Below, in pieces: positions 45,393-55,373 of a stretch of 64,000 bases of DNA. The notes under the pieces are model-generated. The model made no database searches and had not been told where the DNA came from. It saw only the letters and a list, made by a program, of their open reading frames with translations. The first letter of the stretch is position 1. Each line of letters starts with the position of its first letter. Origin of the DNA: Lactococcus paracarnosus (GTDB taxonomy: Bacteria; Bacillota; Bacilli; Lactobacillales; Streptococcaceae); contig NZ_CP017195.1 of the NCBI RefSeq assembly GCF_006770285.1, positions 620,001 through 684,000 on the forward strand, given 5' to 3'. A program made the translations under genes and the position numbers.

Positions 45393-46217
45393 ATGAAAAT
45401 AAAGAAATTAGGATTAGTGCTTGTATCACTAGGTGCGATTGTTGCCTTGGCTGCTTGTGGTGCGGATAAGAAGTCTGGTGCAGATAAATATCTCAGTAAG
45501 ATCAAGGATAAAGGGACATTGACTGTTGCCTTAAATCCAGATTTTGCACCATTTGAGTTTCAAATCATCAAGGATGGTAAAAACGAGATTGTCGGGTCTG
45601 ATGTTGATCTGGCAAATGAAATCGGCAAATCATTAGGTGTTAAAGTTAAGTTTCAAGCCATGGATTTTAACAATGTTTTAGCTTCAGTACAATCAGGAAA
45701 GGCTGATATTGCTGTTTCTGGTATTTCTGCAACAGCTGAGCGTAAAAAAGCCTACGACTTCTCAACACCTTATTATACTGCTAAGAATGTGATGATTGTC
45801 AAAAAATCTGATCTTGCTACCTATAAAAAGTTATCAGATTTTTCGGGTGTTAAAGTTGCAGTCCAAAAAGGGTCAGTTCAAGAAAATATTGTTACCGACC
45901 AAATCAAGGGTGTTAATGCTGTCAGCTTGATTAAAAATGGTCAAATGATTAATGAGCTCAAAAACGATACGGTGTCAGGTGTTGTTTTTGAAGAACCGAT
46001 TGCTAAAGCCTATGTGTCAGCAAATCCTGATTTGACGATTGTGTCGAGTATTCAATTTGATTCATCAAAATCAGATAGTTATGCCATTGCTTTACCAAAA
46101 GACTCAGGTAATCTTAAAACAGAAGTAGATAAGGTGATTAAAAAACTCAAAGCAGATGGCCAAATAGACAAATTGGTTGAAAAGAATTTTGAGTTATCTC
46201 AAAATTCTGCTAAATAA
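45393..46217 (+). CDS. Amino-acid ABC transporter substrate-binding lipoprotein (copy 2)
   Basis: The 274-residue paralogue of the preceding gene is alike over its whole length (roughly two thirds identical by eye). Lipobox LAACG near residue 22, then KIKDKGTLTVALNPDFAPFEF, GSDVDLANEIGKSLGVKV and GKADIAVSGISATAERKKAYDFS. Ligand-pocket stretches differ slightly (SDSYAIALPK versus TDSYCVAMPK), so the two may bind different amino acids or share one permease. AAAGGAT is the ribosome site. The pair looks like a tandem duplication that kept both promoters. Confidence 0.9.
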   Translation: MKIKKLGLVLVSLGAIVALAACGADKKSGADKYLSKIKDKGTLTVALNPDFAPFEFQIIKDGKNEIVGSDVDLANEIGKSLGVKVKFQAMDFNNVLASVQSGKADIAVSGISATAERKKAYDFSTPYYTAKNVMIVKKSDLATYKKLSDFSGVKVAVQKGSVQENIVTDQIKGVNAVSLIKNGQMINELKNDTVSGVVFEEPIAKAYVSANPDLTIVSSIQFDSSKSDSYAIALPKDSGNLKTEVDKVIKKLKADGQIDKLVEKNFELSQNSAK

Positions 46218-46284
46218 AATTAGCCATATGCCATAAAAATGATTAAAAATAGCGTCTTTATGGCTTAAATCTCAGATAATGTGG

Positions 46285-46290
46285 TATAAT
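46285..46290 (+). promoter_or_regulatory. Extended -10 promoter of serC-serA
   Basis: TATAAT with TG at 46282-46283; weak -35. The leader is about 80 nt. Confidence 0.65.
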
Positions 46291-46376
46291 AGTATCAATA
46301 TTTAGTAAATTCTAAATCTTACGTCAACTCTTAATATCAAGAGTGTTGTTAATCGAAAAATGGAGGGTTCATCAGA

Positions 46377-47474
46377 ATGACAGTTTATAATTTCTCAGCA
46401 GGTCCTGCTGTATTACCAAAACCAGTACTTGAAGTCGCGCAAAAAGAAATGCTTGATTATCGCAATAGTGGTATGAGTGTGATGGAACTGTCCCATCGCT
46501 CGGCTGAGTTCGATGAAATTATCAAATCCGCTGAATTACGTTTACGCGAGTTGATGGCGATTCCTGACAACTATAAAGTGATTTTCTTGCAAGGTGGTGC
46601 GTCATTACAATTCTCGATGATTCCCTTAAATCTGGCACAAAAAAATAAAAAGGCTTATTATATTGTCGGTGGTTCATGGGGCAAGAAAGCCTATACAGAA
46701 GCTGTTAAATTAGCAAAAACGATTGATTTCCAACCAGAACTTTTGGCTTCTTCGGAAGAGACTGTCTTTAACCACATCCCAACCTTTGATGCCAAAACGA
46801 TTGATAAAGATGCGGCCTATGTGCATTTGACGACTAATAATACGATAGAAGGCACAACAATCTATGATTTGCCTGATACAAATGGTGTACCGATAGTTGC
46901 TGATATGAGCTCAAATATCCTAGCTGTTCGTTATAACGTTTCTGATTTTGGCTTGATTTATGCCGGTGCTCAAAAAAATATCGGCCCTGCTGGTGTGACG
47001 ATTGTTATTGTTCGTGAAGATTTATTGAATGATGAACCTGTCTTATCCTCTATGCTAGATTATCGCATCCAAGCTGACAATGACTCTTTATATAATACAC
47101 CACCAACATACGGCATCTATATGGCGCGTTTGGTATTTGATTATGTCGCTAGTCTCGGTGGCGTTGATGCCATGGAAACAAAGAATATCGAAAAAGCAAA
47201 CTTGCTTTACGACTTTATAGATCAGTCGGAGTTTTACTCAAATCCTGTATCAGTTAAGGCTGATCGTAGCATCTGTAATATTCCATTTGTCACACCTACA
47301 GATGAGTTGGATAAATTATTTAATAAAGAAGCACTTGAACAGGACTTTAAGAATATCAAAGGTCACCGTTCAGTTGGTGGGATGCGTGCCTCTATCTATA
47401 ATGCCTTTCCATTAGCAGGTGTTGAAGCATTAGTTGCATTTATGAAAGCATTTGAAGAGAAGAATAAAGGATAA
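46377..47474 (+). CDS. serC: Phosphoserine aminotransferase
   Basis: The 365-residue PLP enzyme of class V begins [16 protein letters not shown] and has [11 protein letters not shown] (about 31-41), the PLP Lys in [12 protein letters not shown] (about 198-209) and a C-terminal [19 protein letters not shown]. It converts 3-phosphohydroxypyruvate plus glutamate to phosphoserine, the second step of serine synthesis. TGGAGGG precedes the ATG. It is followed after 10 nt by serA; the order serC-serA is usual in lactococci. Confidence 0.96.
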   Translation: MTVYNFSAGPAVLPKPVLEVAQKEMLDYRNSGMSVMELSHRSAEFDEIIKSAELRLRELMAIPDNYKVIFLQGGASLQFSMIPLNLAQKNKKAYYIVGGSWGKKAYTEAVKLAKTIDFQPELLASSEETVFNHIPTFDAKTIDKDAAYVHLTTNNTIEGTTIYDLPDTNGVPIVADMSSNILAVRYNVSDFGLIYAGAQKNIGPAGVTIVIVREDLLNDEPVLSSMLDYRIQADNDSLYNTPPTYGIYMARLVFDYVASLGGVDAMETKNIEKANLLYDFIDQSEFYSNPVSVKADRSICNIPFVTPTDELDKLFNKEALEQDFKNIKGHRSVGGMRASIYNAFPLAGVEALVAFMKAFEEKNKG

Positions 47475-47484
47475 TCAGACAAAC

Positions 47485-48660
47485 ATGGTATATACAGTAA
47501 AAACATATAACAATATCAACAAAATTGGCTTACGTGAGCTAGGCAATGGTTTCCAAATTGATGGTGATCACAAAGAAAACCCTGATGCCTATATTATTCG
47601 ATCTGAAAATCTTCATGGTGCGACCTTACCTGAAAACTTGGTAGCAATTGCGCGTGCTGGTGCTGGGACAAATAACATACCGATTGATGTAGCAACTGAT
47701 CAAGGAATTGTTGTCTTTAATACGCCTGGTGCGAATGCTAATGCTGTAAAAGAAGCAGTCCTTGCCTCAACACTTTTGAGTGCGCGTGATTACATCGGTG
47801 CAACTAGCTGGGTGAATACACTGACAGGTGATGATGTCCCTGAGCAGGTTGAAGCTGGTAAAAAACAATTTGCTGGTTCTGAAATTGCTGGAAAAACACT
47901 TGGTGTCATCGGCTTAGGTGCGATTGGTGCTAGAATCGCAAATGACGCTGTTCGTTTGGGCATGAATGTTATCGGTTATGATCCATATGTGAGTGTCGAA
48001 ACTGCCTGGGGATTAAATAGAGCAATCACACGAGCAACTGAGATTCAAGACGTCTTTAAAAACTCTGATTACATCACGATTCATGTGCCATTGACTGAGG
48101 AGACGAGAAATACATTTGACCGTGAAGCCTTTGATCTCATGGGTAAAGACGTGACAGTTATCAACTTTGCGCGTGGTGAGCTAGTTGATAACACAGCACT
48201 ATTTGATGCGATTGAAACTGGTGTTGTCAAACGCTATATTACTGACTTTGGTACAGAAGACTTGCTTAATAAAGACAAGATTACTGTTTTACCACACGTT
48301 GGTGGCTCAACAGAAGAAGCAGAGTTGAACTGTGCGATTATGGCAGGTCAAACAATCCGTCGCTTTATGGAGACAGGTGAAATCATTAACTCTGTTAACT
48401 TCCCAAATGTCAAACAGGTCTTGACGACACCTTTCCGTATTACCTTAATTAATAATAATGTCCCAAATATTGTGGCACGCATCTCAACACGCGTTTCTGA
48501 TGCAGGTATCAATATCTCAAATATCATTAACCGCTCAAAAAATGATCATGCCTATACCTTGCTTGATTTAGATGAATCTGATGAGCAAAAAGTCCAAGCA
48601 CTTGCGGATGAATTTAACAAATCTGAGCATATCGTAAAAGTGAGAATCATCAAAAAATAA
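47485..48660 (+). CDS. serA: D-3-phosphoglycerate dehydrogenase
   Basis: The protein has 391 residues from ATG 47485. It contains a D-isomer-specific dehydrogenase fold with VIGLGAIGARIAND (NAD-binding, about 150-163), catalytic Arg/Glu/His (FARGE, LPHVGGS) and a C-terminal ACT domain (about 320-391) that allows feedback control by serine. It carries out the first step of serine synthesis. The longer frame from 47452 overlaps serC and is rejected because MVYTVKTYNN is the normal start. serB does not follow; it must lie elsewhere. A diverged copy of its last 57 bases is found at 49082. Confidence 0.94.
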   Translation: MVYTVKTYNNINKIGLRELGNGFQIDGDHKENPDAYIIRSENLHGATLPENLVAIARAGAGTNNIPIDVATDQGIVVFNTPGANANAVKEAVLASTLLSARDYIGATSWVNTLTGDDVPEQVEAGKKQFAGSEIAGKTLGVIGLGAIGARIANDAVRLGMNVIGYDPYVSVETAWGLNRAITRATEIQDVFKNSDYITIHVPLTEETRNTFDREAFDLMGKDVTVINFARGELVDNTALFDAIETGVVKRYITDFGTEDLLNKDKITVLPHVGGSTEEAELNCAIMAGQTIRRFMETGEIINSVNFPNVKQVLTTPFRITLINNNVPNIVARISTRVSDAGINISNIINRSKNDHAYTLLDLDESDEQKVQALADEFNKSEHIVKVRIIKK

Positions 48661-48682
48661 GGCCATGCCTTAGATAGCTGAA

Positions 48683-48730
48683 TTAAAAGGTGCTCTATGG
48701 TTTGGAGACAAACTAGAAAGCACCTTTTAA
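48683..48730 (+). terminator. Hairpin after serA
   Basis: TTAAAAGGTGCT (48683-48694) and AGCACCTTTTAA (48719-48730), perfect 12 bp, with a smaller inner stem GTTT/AAAC. The T-run is in the stem; no tail follows. Confidence 0.6.
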
Positions 48731-48808
48731 TGTGTCTGTCGACAAGTTGAGTTATTTATGAAAAAGTAAAAATGATGATTGGTTAAGGTTGAGTTAAGTA
48801 ATGATTTG

Positions 48809-48885
48809 TATACTATAGTTACCCCTAAAACATTTTTTCATAACAACTTCCTATAAAAACATCGCTAACTTAGCGGTGTTTTTTG
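48809..48885 (+). ncRNA. Candidate short transcript of about 65 nt
   Basis: TATACT (48809-48814) lies about 45 nt before a good terminator (AAAAACATCGCTAA..TTAGCGGTGTTTTTT, 48854-48884). No gene lies between. The interval holds C-rich ACCCCT and ACTTCCT, which could pair with ribosome sites. The promoter lacks a well-spaced -35 box, so the call is weak. Confidence 0.3.
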
Positions 48886-48982
48886 TATGTAAAACGGATG
48901 AACTAGTGATGGAAATGGGTTGTACAACTATTACATGGTTCACTTTAAATCACAGATTAAGATGACATCAGATCACCTTTAA

Positions 48983-49011
48983 TTGACAGTCTCGGTTTTT
49001 TGGGATAAAAT
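48983..49011 (+). promoter_or_regulatory. Promoter of the ArsC/Spx-like gene
   Basis: TTGACA (48983-48988), 17 bp, TAAAAT (49006-49011). The leader would be about 120 nt and contain the serA relic. Confidence 0.82.
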
Positions 49012-49079
49012 ACAGATATCAAATCATAATTTTTATTATTGTGCTTTCAGAAAACTGCTGATATCAGTTGGTGCTTGAT

Positions 49080-49139
49080 GTACTTACTGATGAAGGAAAC
49101 AAGTCTGGGCATATCAAGAAAGTGAGGACTATCAAAAAC
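49080..49139 (+). pseudogene. Decayed copy of the serA 3' end
   Basis: Bases 49082-49138 match 48600-48656 at 44 of 57 positions with no gap, and the same frame reads VLTDEGNKSGHIKKVRTIKN against the SerA tail ALADEFNKSEHIVKVRIIKK (13 of 20 identical). The serA stop codon is lost. Homology starts abruptly at about 49080. It supplies the ribosome-binding region of the next gene. Confidence 0.75.
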
Positions 49140-49140
49140 G

Positions 49141-49497
49141 ATGACGACATTTTACTGGTACCCGAAATGTTCAACTTGCCAAAAGGCAGCTAAAGAGCTT
49201 GAATCATTAGGACAAACCGTTGAGAAAATAGATTTAAAAACGACCCCACCAAAGGCTGAGGTGATTTTATCTTGGTTGAAAACATCTGGACTAGATAAAA
49301 AGAAATTTTTTAATACCTCTGGTATTAGCTACCGTCAGCTGGACTTAAAAGATAAGGTGGCGGATTTAACACTAGAAGATGCTGCTGAATTGCTTGCATC
49401 TGATGGCATGTTGATTAAGCGCCCAATCCTGCTGGATGCGTCTGGTCATATCCTTCAAATTGGGTATAGAACACCATATGAAACGCTTTTAGGCTAA
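49141..49497 (+). CDS. ArsC/Spx-family thioredoxin-fold protein
   Basis: The 118-residue protein has the ArsC-like fold: YWYPKCSTCQKAAKELESLG (CxxC at 10-13), then LKTTPPKAEVILSWLK and the conserved KRPILLDASG near 97-106. The family includes arsenate reductases and the Spx regulator; the KRP motif without a nearby Spx alpha-CTD-binding signature suggests a reductase-like YffB/YusI relative. It is transcribed from a good promoter at 48983 and ends in a bidirectional terminator. Substrate is unknown. Confidence 0.85.
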   Translation: MTTFYWYPKCSTCQKAAKELESLGQTVEKIDLKTTPPKAEVILSWLKTSGLDKKKFFNTSGISYRQLDLKDKVADLTLEDAAELLASDGMLIKRPILLDASGHILQIGYRTPYETLLG

Positions 49498-49509
49498 TCA
49501 TCATAAAAT

Positions 49510-49556
49510 AAAAAGAGCGATTAACCATGTCATAGTGGTTAATTGCTCTTTTTTTG
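49510..49556. terminator. Bidirectional terminator between the ArsC-like gene and exoA
   Basis: AAAAAGAGC-g-ATTAACCA and TGGTTAAT-t-GCTCTTTTTTT form a long stem serving two convergent genes. Confidence 0.9.
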
Positions 49557-49568
49557 CTAGAGATCAGT

Positions 49569-50402
49569 TTATAAATCAATTTCAAGGAGGATTGGTGTAT
49601 GATCTTGTCTGGCACCAGAGTCAATCATTTCAGATTTAGTAATCGCATTTGCAATTCTCTCTGATGTGATAAAATAGTCAATCCGCCAGCCTGAGTTATT
49701 GATTTTACTTGTTTTAGAACGTTGTGCCCACCAAGAATAGACATTTGGGACTTGACCATGGACATGTCTAAAGGTATCAGTGAAGCCAGCTGCTAGCAAG
49801 TTTGTAAAGCCATTGCGTTCTTCATCAGTAAAGCCAGGTGAATTCCGATTATTTGTCGGATGTGCTAAGTCGATTTCAAAATGGGCGACATTGTAATCTC
49901 CTGTTGCGATGACAGGTTTTTGTGCATCAAGTGATAGCAGATACTCACGATACTTGTCGTCCCAGATTTGACGCTCAACTAAGCGTTTAAGCCCATCACC
50001 CGCATTTGGTGTGTAAACTTGTGTTAAGAAGAAGGTATCAAACTCAAGTGTGATAATCCGGCCTTCACTGTCCATCGTAGATGGTGCACCGATTTCTGGT
50101 GTCGTGACAGTCACAGCGAGTTCTTTTTTATAAAGGAACATGGTACCTGCATAGCCTTTGCGAGCTGGCTCTACAGATGAACGCCAAGCAAGGTTATAGG
50201 CTGGGAAACGCATTTCAAGGAGTTCTAAGTGTTTTTTGGTTGGCCCTTTAGCAGATAGTTTTGTTTCCTGTAAGGCGATGACATCGGCGTCAAAGCTAGC
50301 AAGTGTATCTAAGACAGACTGTGATAGCTGCGCACGAGCTGAATCACTAGTTAAGGCGGCGTTTAGGGAATCGATATTCCACGAGATAAATTTCATATTC
50401 AT
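49569..50402 (-). CDS. exoA: Exodeoxyribonuclease III (AP endonuclease)
   Basis: The Xth-family enzyme has MKFISWNIDSLNAA at the N-terminus, the metal-binding Glu in IALQETKLS, YTPNAGDGLKRL, the catalytic GDYNVAH and the terminal DHTPILLEIDL. It cuts at abasic sites and trims 3' ends in base excision repair. Two ATGs (50402 and 50396) are possible; the 275-residue form from 50396 matches relatives, while 50402 sits at the predicted transcription start of a TGTTATAAT promoter. No Shine-Dalgarno is visible. Confidence 0.93.
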   Translation of the reverse strand: MNMKFISWNIDSLNAALTSDSARAQLSQSVLDTLASFDADVIALQETKLSAKGPTKKHLELLEMRFPAYNLAWRSSVEPARKGYAGTMFLYKKELAVTVTTPEIGAPSTMDSEGRIITLEFDTFFLTQVYTPNAGDGLKRLVERQIWDDKYREYLLSLDAQKPVIATGDYNVAHFEIDLAHPTNNRNSPGFTDEERNGFTNLLAAGFTDTFRHVHGQVPNVYSWWAQRSKTSKINNSGWRIDYFITSERIANAITKSEMIDSGARQDHTPILLEIDL

Positions 50403-50409
50403 ATCTTTC

Positions 50410-50418
50410 ATTATAACA
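50410..50418 (-). promoter_or_regulatory. Extended -10 promoter at the exoA start
   Basis: On the - strand, TG-t-TATAAT ends at 50410; the expected transcription start is about 50403, next to ATG 50402. Confidence 0.5.
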
Positions 50419-50454
50419 AAAAAATAGTGGTTCCAATGATGGGAGGTTTCAGGA

Positions 50455-50850
50455 CTATATGTCAGTTAAGTCTGTGGTATCATCTAATTCTCGGATTAGT
50501 CTGGACTGCAATAAATAAGCCACCTGGTATTTAACTGTTAAGCCTTTTAAGAATGGGCCTAACTGATCATGTCCACCAGCTAATTGAGCTAAGGTGGTTA
50601 GATAGGTCTCTTTTTCTTCCAAAGTAGCAATCTTTTTAAAATAGCCCCAAATATGTTGATAGGCTGTCGTTAACGTTTTAATCGTTGGGACTTGCTGTTC
50701 TGCCTCTGCTAATAATCGGCTAAATTCAGTTGCCTTGTCAACTGTCCAGTCGTTGTTTTTAGCTAACTGTCTGATTTGGTTATAGTGTTGTTGGGAATGG
50801 GCCATGACCCAATATTTGTTTTCTGCCCAGTCTTGTTGCCAGCTTGTCAT
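50455..50850 (-). CDS. YbgA family (DUF1722) protein
   Basis: This 131-residue protein has the DUF1722 pattern: WAENKYWVMAHSQQHYNQIRQL near the start, then TTAYQHIWGYFKK (about 62-74) and a C-terminal AYLLQSRLIREL. The domain is often fused to or near photolyase-type or DUF523 proteins; its function is not established. The gene has its own TGG-TATAAT promoter on the - strand (50889-50897) and AGGAG ribosome site (50856-50860), and lies 52 nt upstream of exoA in the same direction. Confidence 0.8.
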   Translation of the reverse strand: MTSWQQDWAENKYWVMAHSQQHYNQIRQLAKNNDWTVDKATEFSRLLAEAEQQVPTIKTLTTAYQHIWGYFKKIATLEEKETYLTTLAQLAGGHDQLGPFLKGLTVKYQVAYLLQSRLIRELDDTTDLTDI

Positions 50851-51023
50851 GATAACTCCTAAGTCGTGTGATATGATACTTGCTTTAAATTATACCAAAT
50901 AAGTACGTCAAGCGTTAAACATAAGACTAACACTAAGTTTATCCTGCTAATTTCCCTAGTTGTCAACCAGTAGCTGAGGCAATAAAGCTGACATCAGGGT
51001 CATTATCTAGCCTATAAATATGG

Positions 51024-51029
51024 TATAAT
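51024..51029 (+). promoter_or_regulatory. Extended -10 promoter of metG
   Basis: TATAAT with TG at 51021-51022. The leader is about 42 nt, too short for a T-box. Confidence 0.7.
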
Positions 51030-51056
51030 AGAAACTGATTATGGCATCTCATCTGA

Positions 51057-53081
<2,025 letters not shown>

Positions 53082-53145
53082 TTGCTGCACCATTAGCTTG
53101 GCAATCTAGCTTAAAAATCTAGATGTCAAAAATAGATAGAAAAGG

Positions 53146-53169
53146 ACAAGGCAGATAAGCCTTGTTTTT
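53146..53169 (+). terminator. Terminator after metG, abutting the next start codon
   Basis: ACAAGGC (53146-53152), 6-nt loop, GCCTTGT (53159-53165), TTTT. It ends 5 nt before the GNAT start codon. Confidence 0.7.
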
Positions 53170-53174
53170 GGTAA

Positions 53175-53633
53175 ATGATGATTAAAGAAATACGAGATAA
53201 AACGACCTTACCCTGGGACTTGCTACTGAATGCAGATCCAGACTTGGCACGAGTAGCAAGTTATATCACAGATGCGCGTATCTTTGTTTATCAGTCAGAT
53301 CAAGCAGCCATCATCGGCATATTAGTACTAGCTGCATTACCTGAAGCAGGTGAGTTTGAAATCATGATTGTTTCTGTTAGTCCCAAACATTTCCGGCAGG
53401 GTATTGGTAAATCAATGCTTAACCATGTCATAGCTAATCTGAGAGCTGCTGATAAGACAGCCAATATTCGGATTAAAACGGGAGATTTAACTGAGGATGC
53501 GATAGCCCTGTATCAGTCAGTAGGCTTTGAAATTGTTGCGACTGTTAAATATTACTTTATTGATAACTATGCAGAACCGATATACGAGCATGGCGAGCGG
53601 CTGAGACACCAGGTTGTGATGCGACTGAGATAG
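53175..53633 (+). CDS. GNAT family N-acetyltransferase
   Basis: This 152-residue protein has the acetyl-CoA-binding motif A (IMIVSVSPKHFRQGIGKSMLNHV, about 63-85, with Q/R-x-x-G-x-G pattern) and motif B (ALYQSVGFEIVATVKYYF). The substrate may be a peptide, amine or small molecule; it is not RimI-like enough to say. No Shine-Dalgarno lies at normal distance; the AAAGG at 53141-53145 could be brought near by the terminator hairpin. Two ATGs in tandem (53175, 53178) can start it. Confidence 0.8.
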   Translation: MMIKEIRDKTTLPWDLLLNADPDLARVASYITDARIFVYQSDQAAIIGILVLAALPEAGEFEIMIVSVSPKHFRQGIGKSMLNHVIANLRAADKTANIRIKTGDLTEDAIALYQSVGFEIVATVKYYFIDNYAEPIYEHGERLRHQVVMRLR

Positions 53634-54012
53634 TAGTTTTACTCAACCAGTGTATGATGATCTATTTATCCACGCTTTGATAGCCAAAATCGACTAGATA
53701 TTAGCTTAAAGAAAAAGGGTATGACCTAAAGCAATATTGACATGAAATATAAATTAAAAATTAGTATGTCTAATAAAACATACTAGTTTTTTTATTATTT
53801 AAATTAAAAAGTTAATTTTAATAATAATATATTTAAATATTTGATAATTTTATGATATAATTTAATCAGATAAATTAAACTTAATGCAAGTAGTTTTTAT
53901 TAGCGGTGGCTGAAACATTTTTAGTATTGTCCACATAATTTTTCTATAATATGTACTTGTAGTGAAAAATTAATGTGGCTAGTTATGTTTAAAGATAGAA
54001 AGTCAGGATATT
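53634..54012 (+). other. 379-nt AT-rich region without gene
   Basis: It contains a terminator-like hairpin (53756-53792), a very AT-rich block (53796-53880) and an extended -10 box TGaTATAAT (53853-53861). No coding frame is seen. Confidence 0.6.
53756..53792 (+). terminator. Terminator after the GNAT gene
   Basis: AAAAATTAGTATGT, 8-nt loop, ACATACTAGTTTTTTT, with one mismatch and a T-run. Confidence 0.75.
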
Positions 54013-54408
54013 TTGACAAAAAAAGATAAGTTAATCATTTTGATAATTTTAACAGTTTTGCTCATGCTCATTGGTAGTAAAAAATACATCTATAATAAAG
54101 CAGTCAGGTATGAGTTAGTAGAACTTGTGAAAAGTAAAGCAGCTGAACAGGTTTTTGAGAGAACGCTTAAGGATTTAGATCCAAATGCCTTAACGCCTCA
54201 AGGGATTATCAAATCTTATCAGATTGATTTTGATAGCATAGAACATTGCTTAAATGGTGGTGTTATGGTAGATTTAATCATTAATAAAGATAAAAAGCTT
54301 AAGGTCTATGATACGCTGACTGAGAATGATACAACTGGTAATTTGGAAGCTGGTTCTGGAGGGTATTCATCTAAACTTGCGGAGCTACTTAATGCGAATA
54401 AGCCATAA
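54013..54408 (+). CDS. Small membrane-anchored protein, DUF1310-like
   Basis: The protein has 131 residues from TTG 54013 (AGGA 5 nt upstream). A single hydrophobic segment (about 7-22, LIILIILTVLLMLIGSKKY) is followed by an extracytoplasmic domain with LTPQGIIKSYQIDFDSIEHCLNGGVMVDLIINKDKKLKVYD in pieces, recalling streptococcal DUF1310 proteins that have a similar N-x-GG-x-V domain after a signal anchor. Function is unknown. The gene is flanked on both sides by gene-free AT-rich DNA, so it is probably accessory. Confidence 0.6.
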   Translation: MTKKDKLIILIILTVLLMLIGSKKYIYNKAVRYELVELVKSKAAEQVFERTLKDLDPNALTPQGIIKSYQIDFDSIEHCLNGGVMVDLIINKDKKLKVYDTLTENDTTGNLEAGSGGYSSKLAELLNANKP

Positions 54409-54638
54409 GAGATGTGGTAGGTATTAAACAAGCTTGTGTTAGGAAGTATAAGAGAACACAGGCTAAAAAAAACTTAAGAAGCATATAACGCTTTCTATAA
54501 GCTGATTGACAAGACTATTCGATTAGAAAAGTATAGGTTATCAAATCATAAGTTGGTACATCAGCTAGATGGATATGTAATAAAAATTAAGTGCTGTATC
54601 AAAATTCACTCAACATGGTTTAGACTAAATTATTTTGG

Positions 54639-54644
54639 TATAAT
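54639..54644 (+). promoter_or_regulatory. Extended -10 promoter at the rnc start
   Basis: TATAAT with TG at 54636-54637; expected start 54651-54652, at the rnc ATG. Confidence 0.55.
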
Positions 54645-54651
54645 AGGGGTA

Positions 54652-55371
54652 ATGGAAAATTTACAAGACAAATTAAAAGCATATCAGATTACGTTCAATA
54701 AACCCGAACTTTTAGCAGAGGCTTTCACGCATAAATCTTATTATTTCGAGCATAAGTCATCAAGTGTCTTTCATAATGAGCGCTTAGAGTTTTTAGGAGA
54801 TGCGGCCTTAGGCTTTATCATCGTCGAATATCTCTATAAGGCTTACCCGCATGAGCGTGAAGGTGTTTTAACCGAGAAAAAAATATCGATCGTTCGAAGA
54901 GAATCTTTGGCCGATTTTTCGCGTAAATTAGGGTTTGATCAGTATTTAAAACTTGGTAATGGCGAAGAAAAAAGTGGTGGTCGTGAGAACGAAGCTAATT
55001 TAGAAAATCTATTTGAAGCCTTTCTTGGGGCAATTCTGATGGATAAGGATTTTAATGCCGTCAAGGACTTTATCTATAAGGTCATGATCCCGGAAATAGA
55101 AAATGGGTCCTATGATAAGGTCACGGATTATAAGTCAGCACTTCAAGAGATTTTTTATACCGCTGGACATATCGACACAAATAATAAAATTCCGCTTGAG
55201 TATGTTATCGTTGGTCAGAGTGGGCCAGTTCATGCACCTGTCTTTGAGGTAACTGTTGAGTTTGAGGGTGAAGTGATTGGCCAAGGAAAAGGCAAATCTA
55301 AAAAAATAGCAGAACAAGATGCAGCCCGTTCTGCCTTCATCAATCAAAAAAAGCAGCAAGAGGATAACTAG
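54652..55371 (+). CDS. rnc: Ribonuclease III
   Basis: The protein has 239 residues from ATG 54652. The RNase III signature HNERLEFLGDAALGFIIVEYLY (about 36-57), second catalytic Glu region LFEAFLGAIL (about 119-128) and a C-terminal dsRNA-binding domain (about 158-235, GQGKGKSKKIAEQDAA) are intact. It cuts rRNA precursors such as the stems around 16S and 23S here. The longer frame from 54553 is not used: homologues begin at MENLQDKLKAY. AGGGG lies only 3 nt from ATG. smc follows 2 nt after. Confidence 0.95.
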   Translation: MENLQDKLKAYQITFNKPELLAEAFTHKSYYFEHKSSSVFHNERLEFLGDAALGFIIVEYLYKAYPHEREGVLTEKKISIVRRESLADFSRKLGFDQYLKLGNGEEKSGGRENEANLENLFEAFLGAILMDKDFNAVKDFIYKVMIPEIENGSYDKVTDYKSALQEIFYTAGHIDTNNKIPLEYVIVGQSGPVHAPVFEVTVEFEGEVIGQGKGKSKKIAEQDAARSAFINQKKQQEDN

Positions 55372-55373
55372 TC

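Larger units (their letters stand above)
48661..49140 (+). other. 480-nt region without intact gene after serA
   Basis: It holds, in order: a 12-bp hairpin after serA (48683-48730), a possible small-RNA unit (48809-48885), a good promoter (48983-49011) and a decayed serA 3' end (49080-49139). No intact ORF above 60 codons is seen. Confidence 0.65.

Noticed and set aside
53737..53765. Promoter starting with a perfect TTGACA at 53737
   Set aside because: There is no acceptable -10 box at 16-18 bp; the downstream DNA is the arm of a terminator.
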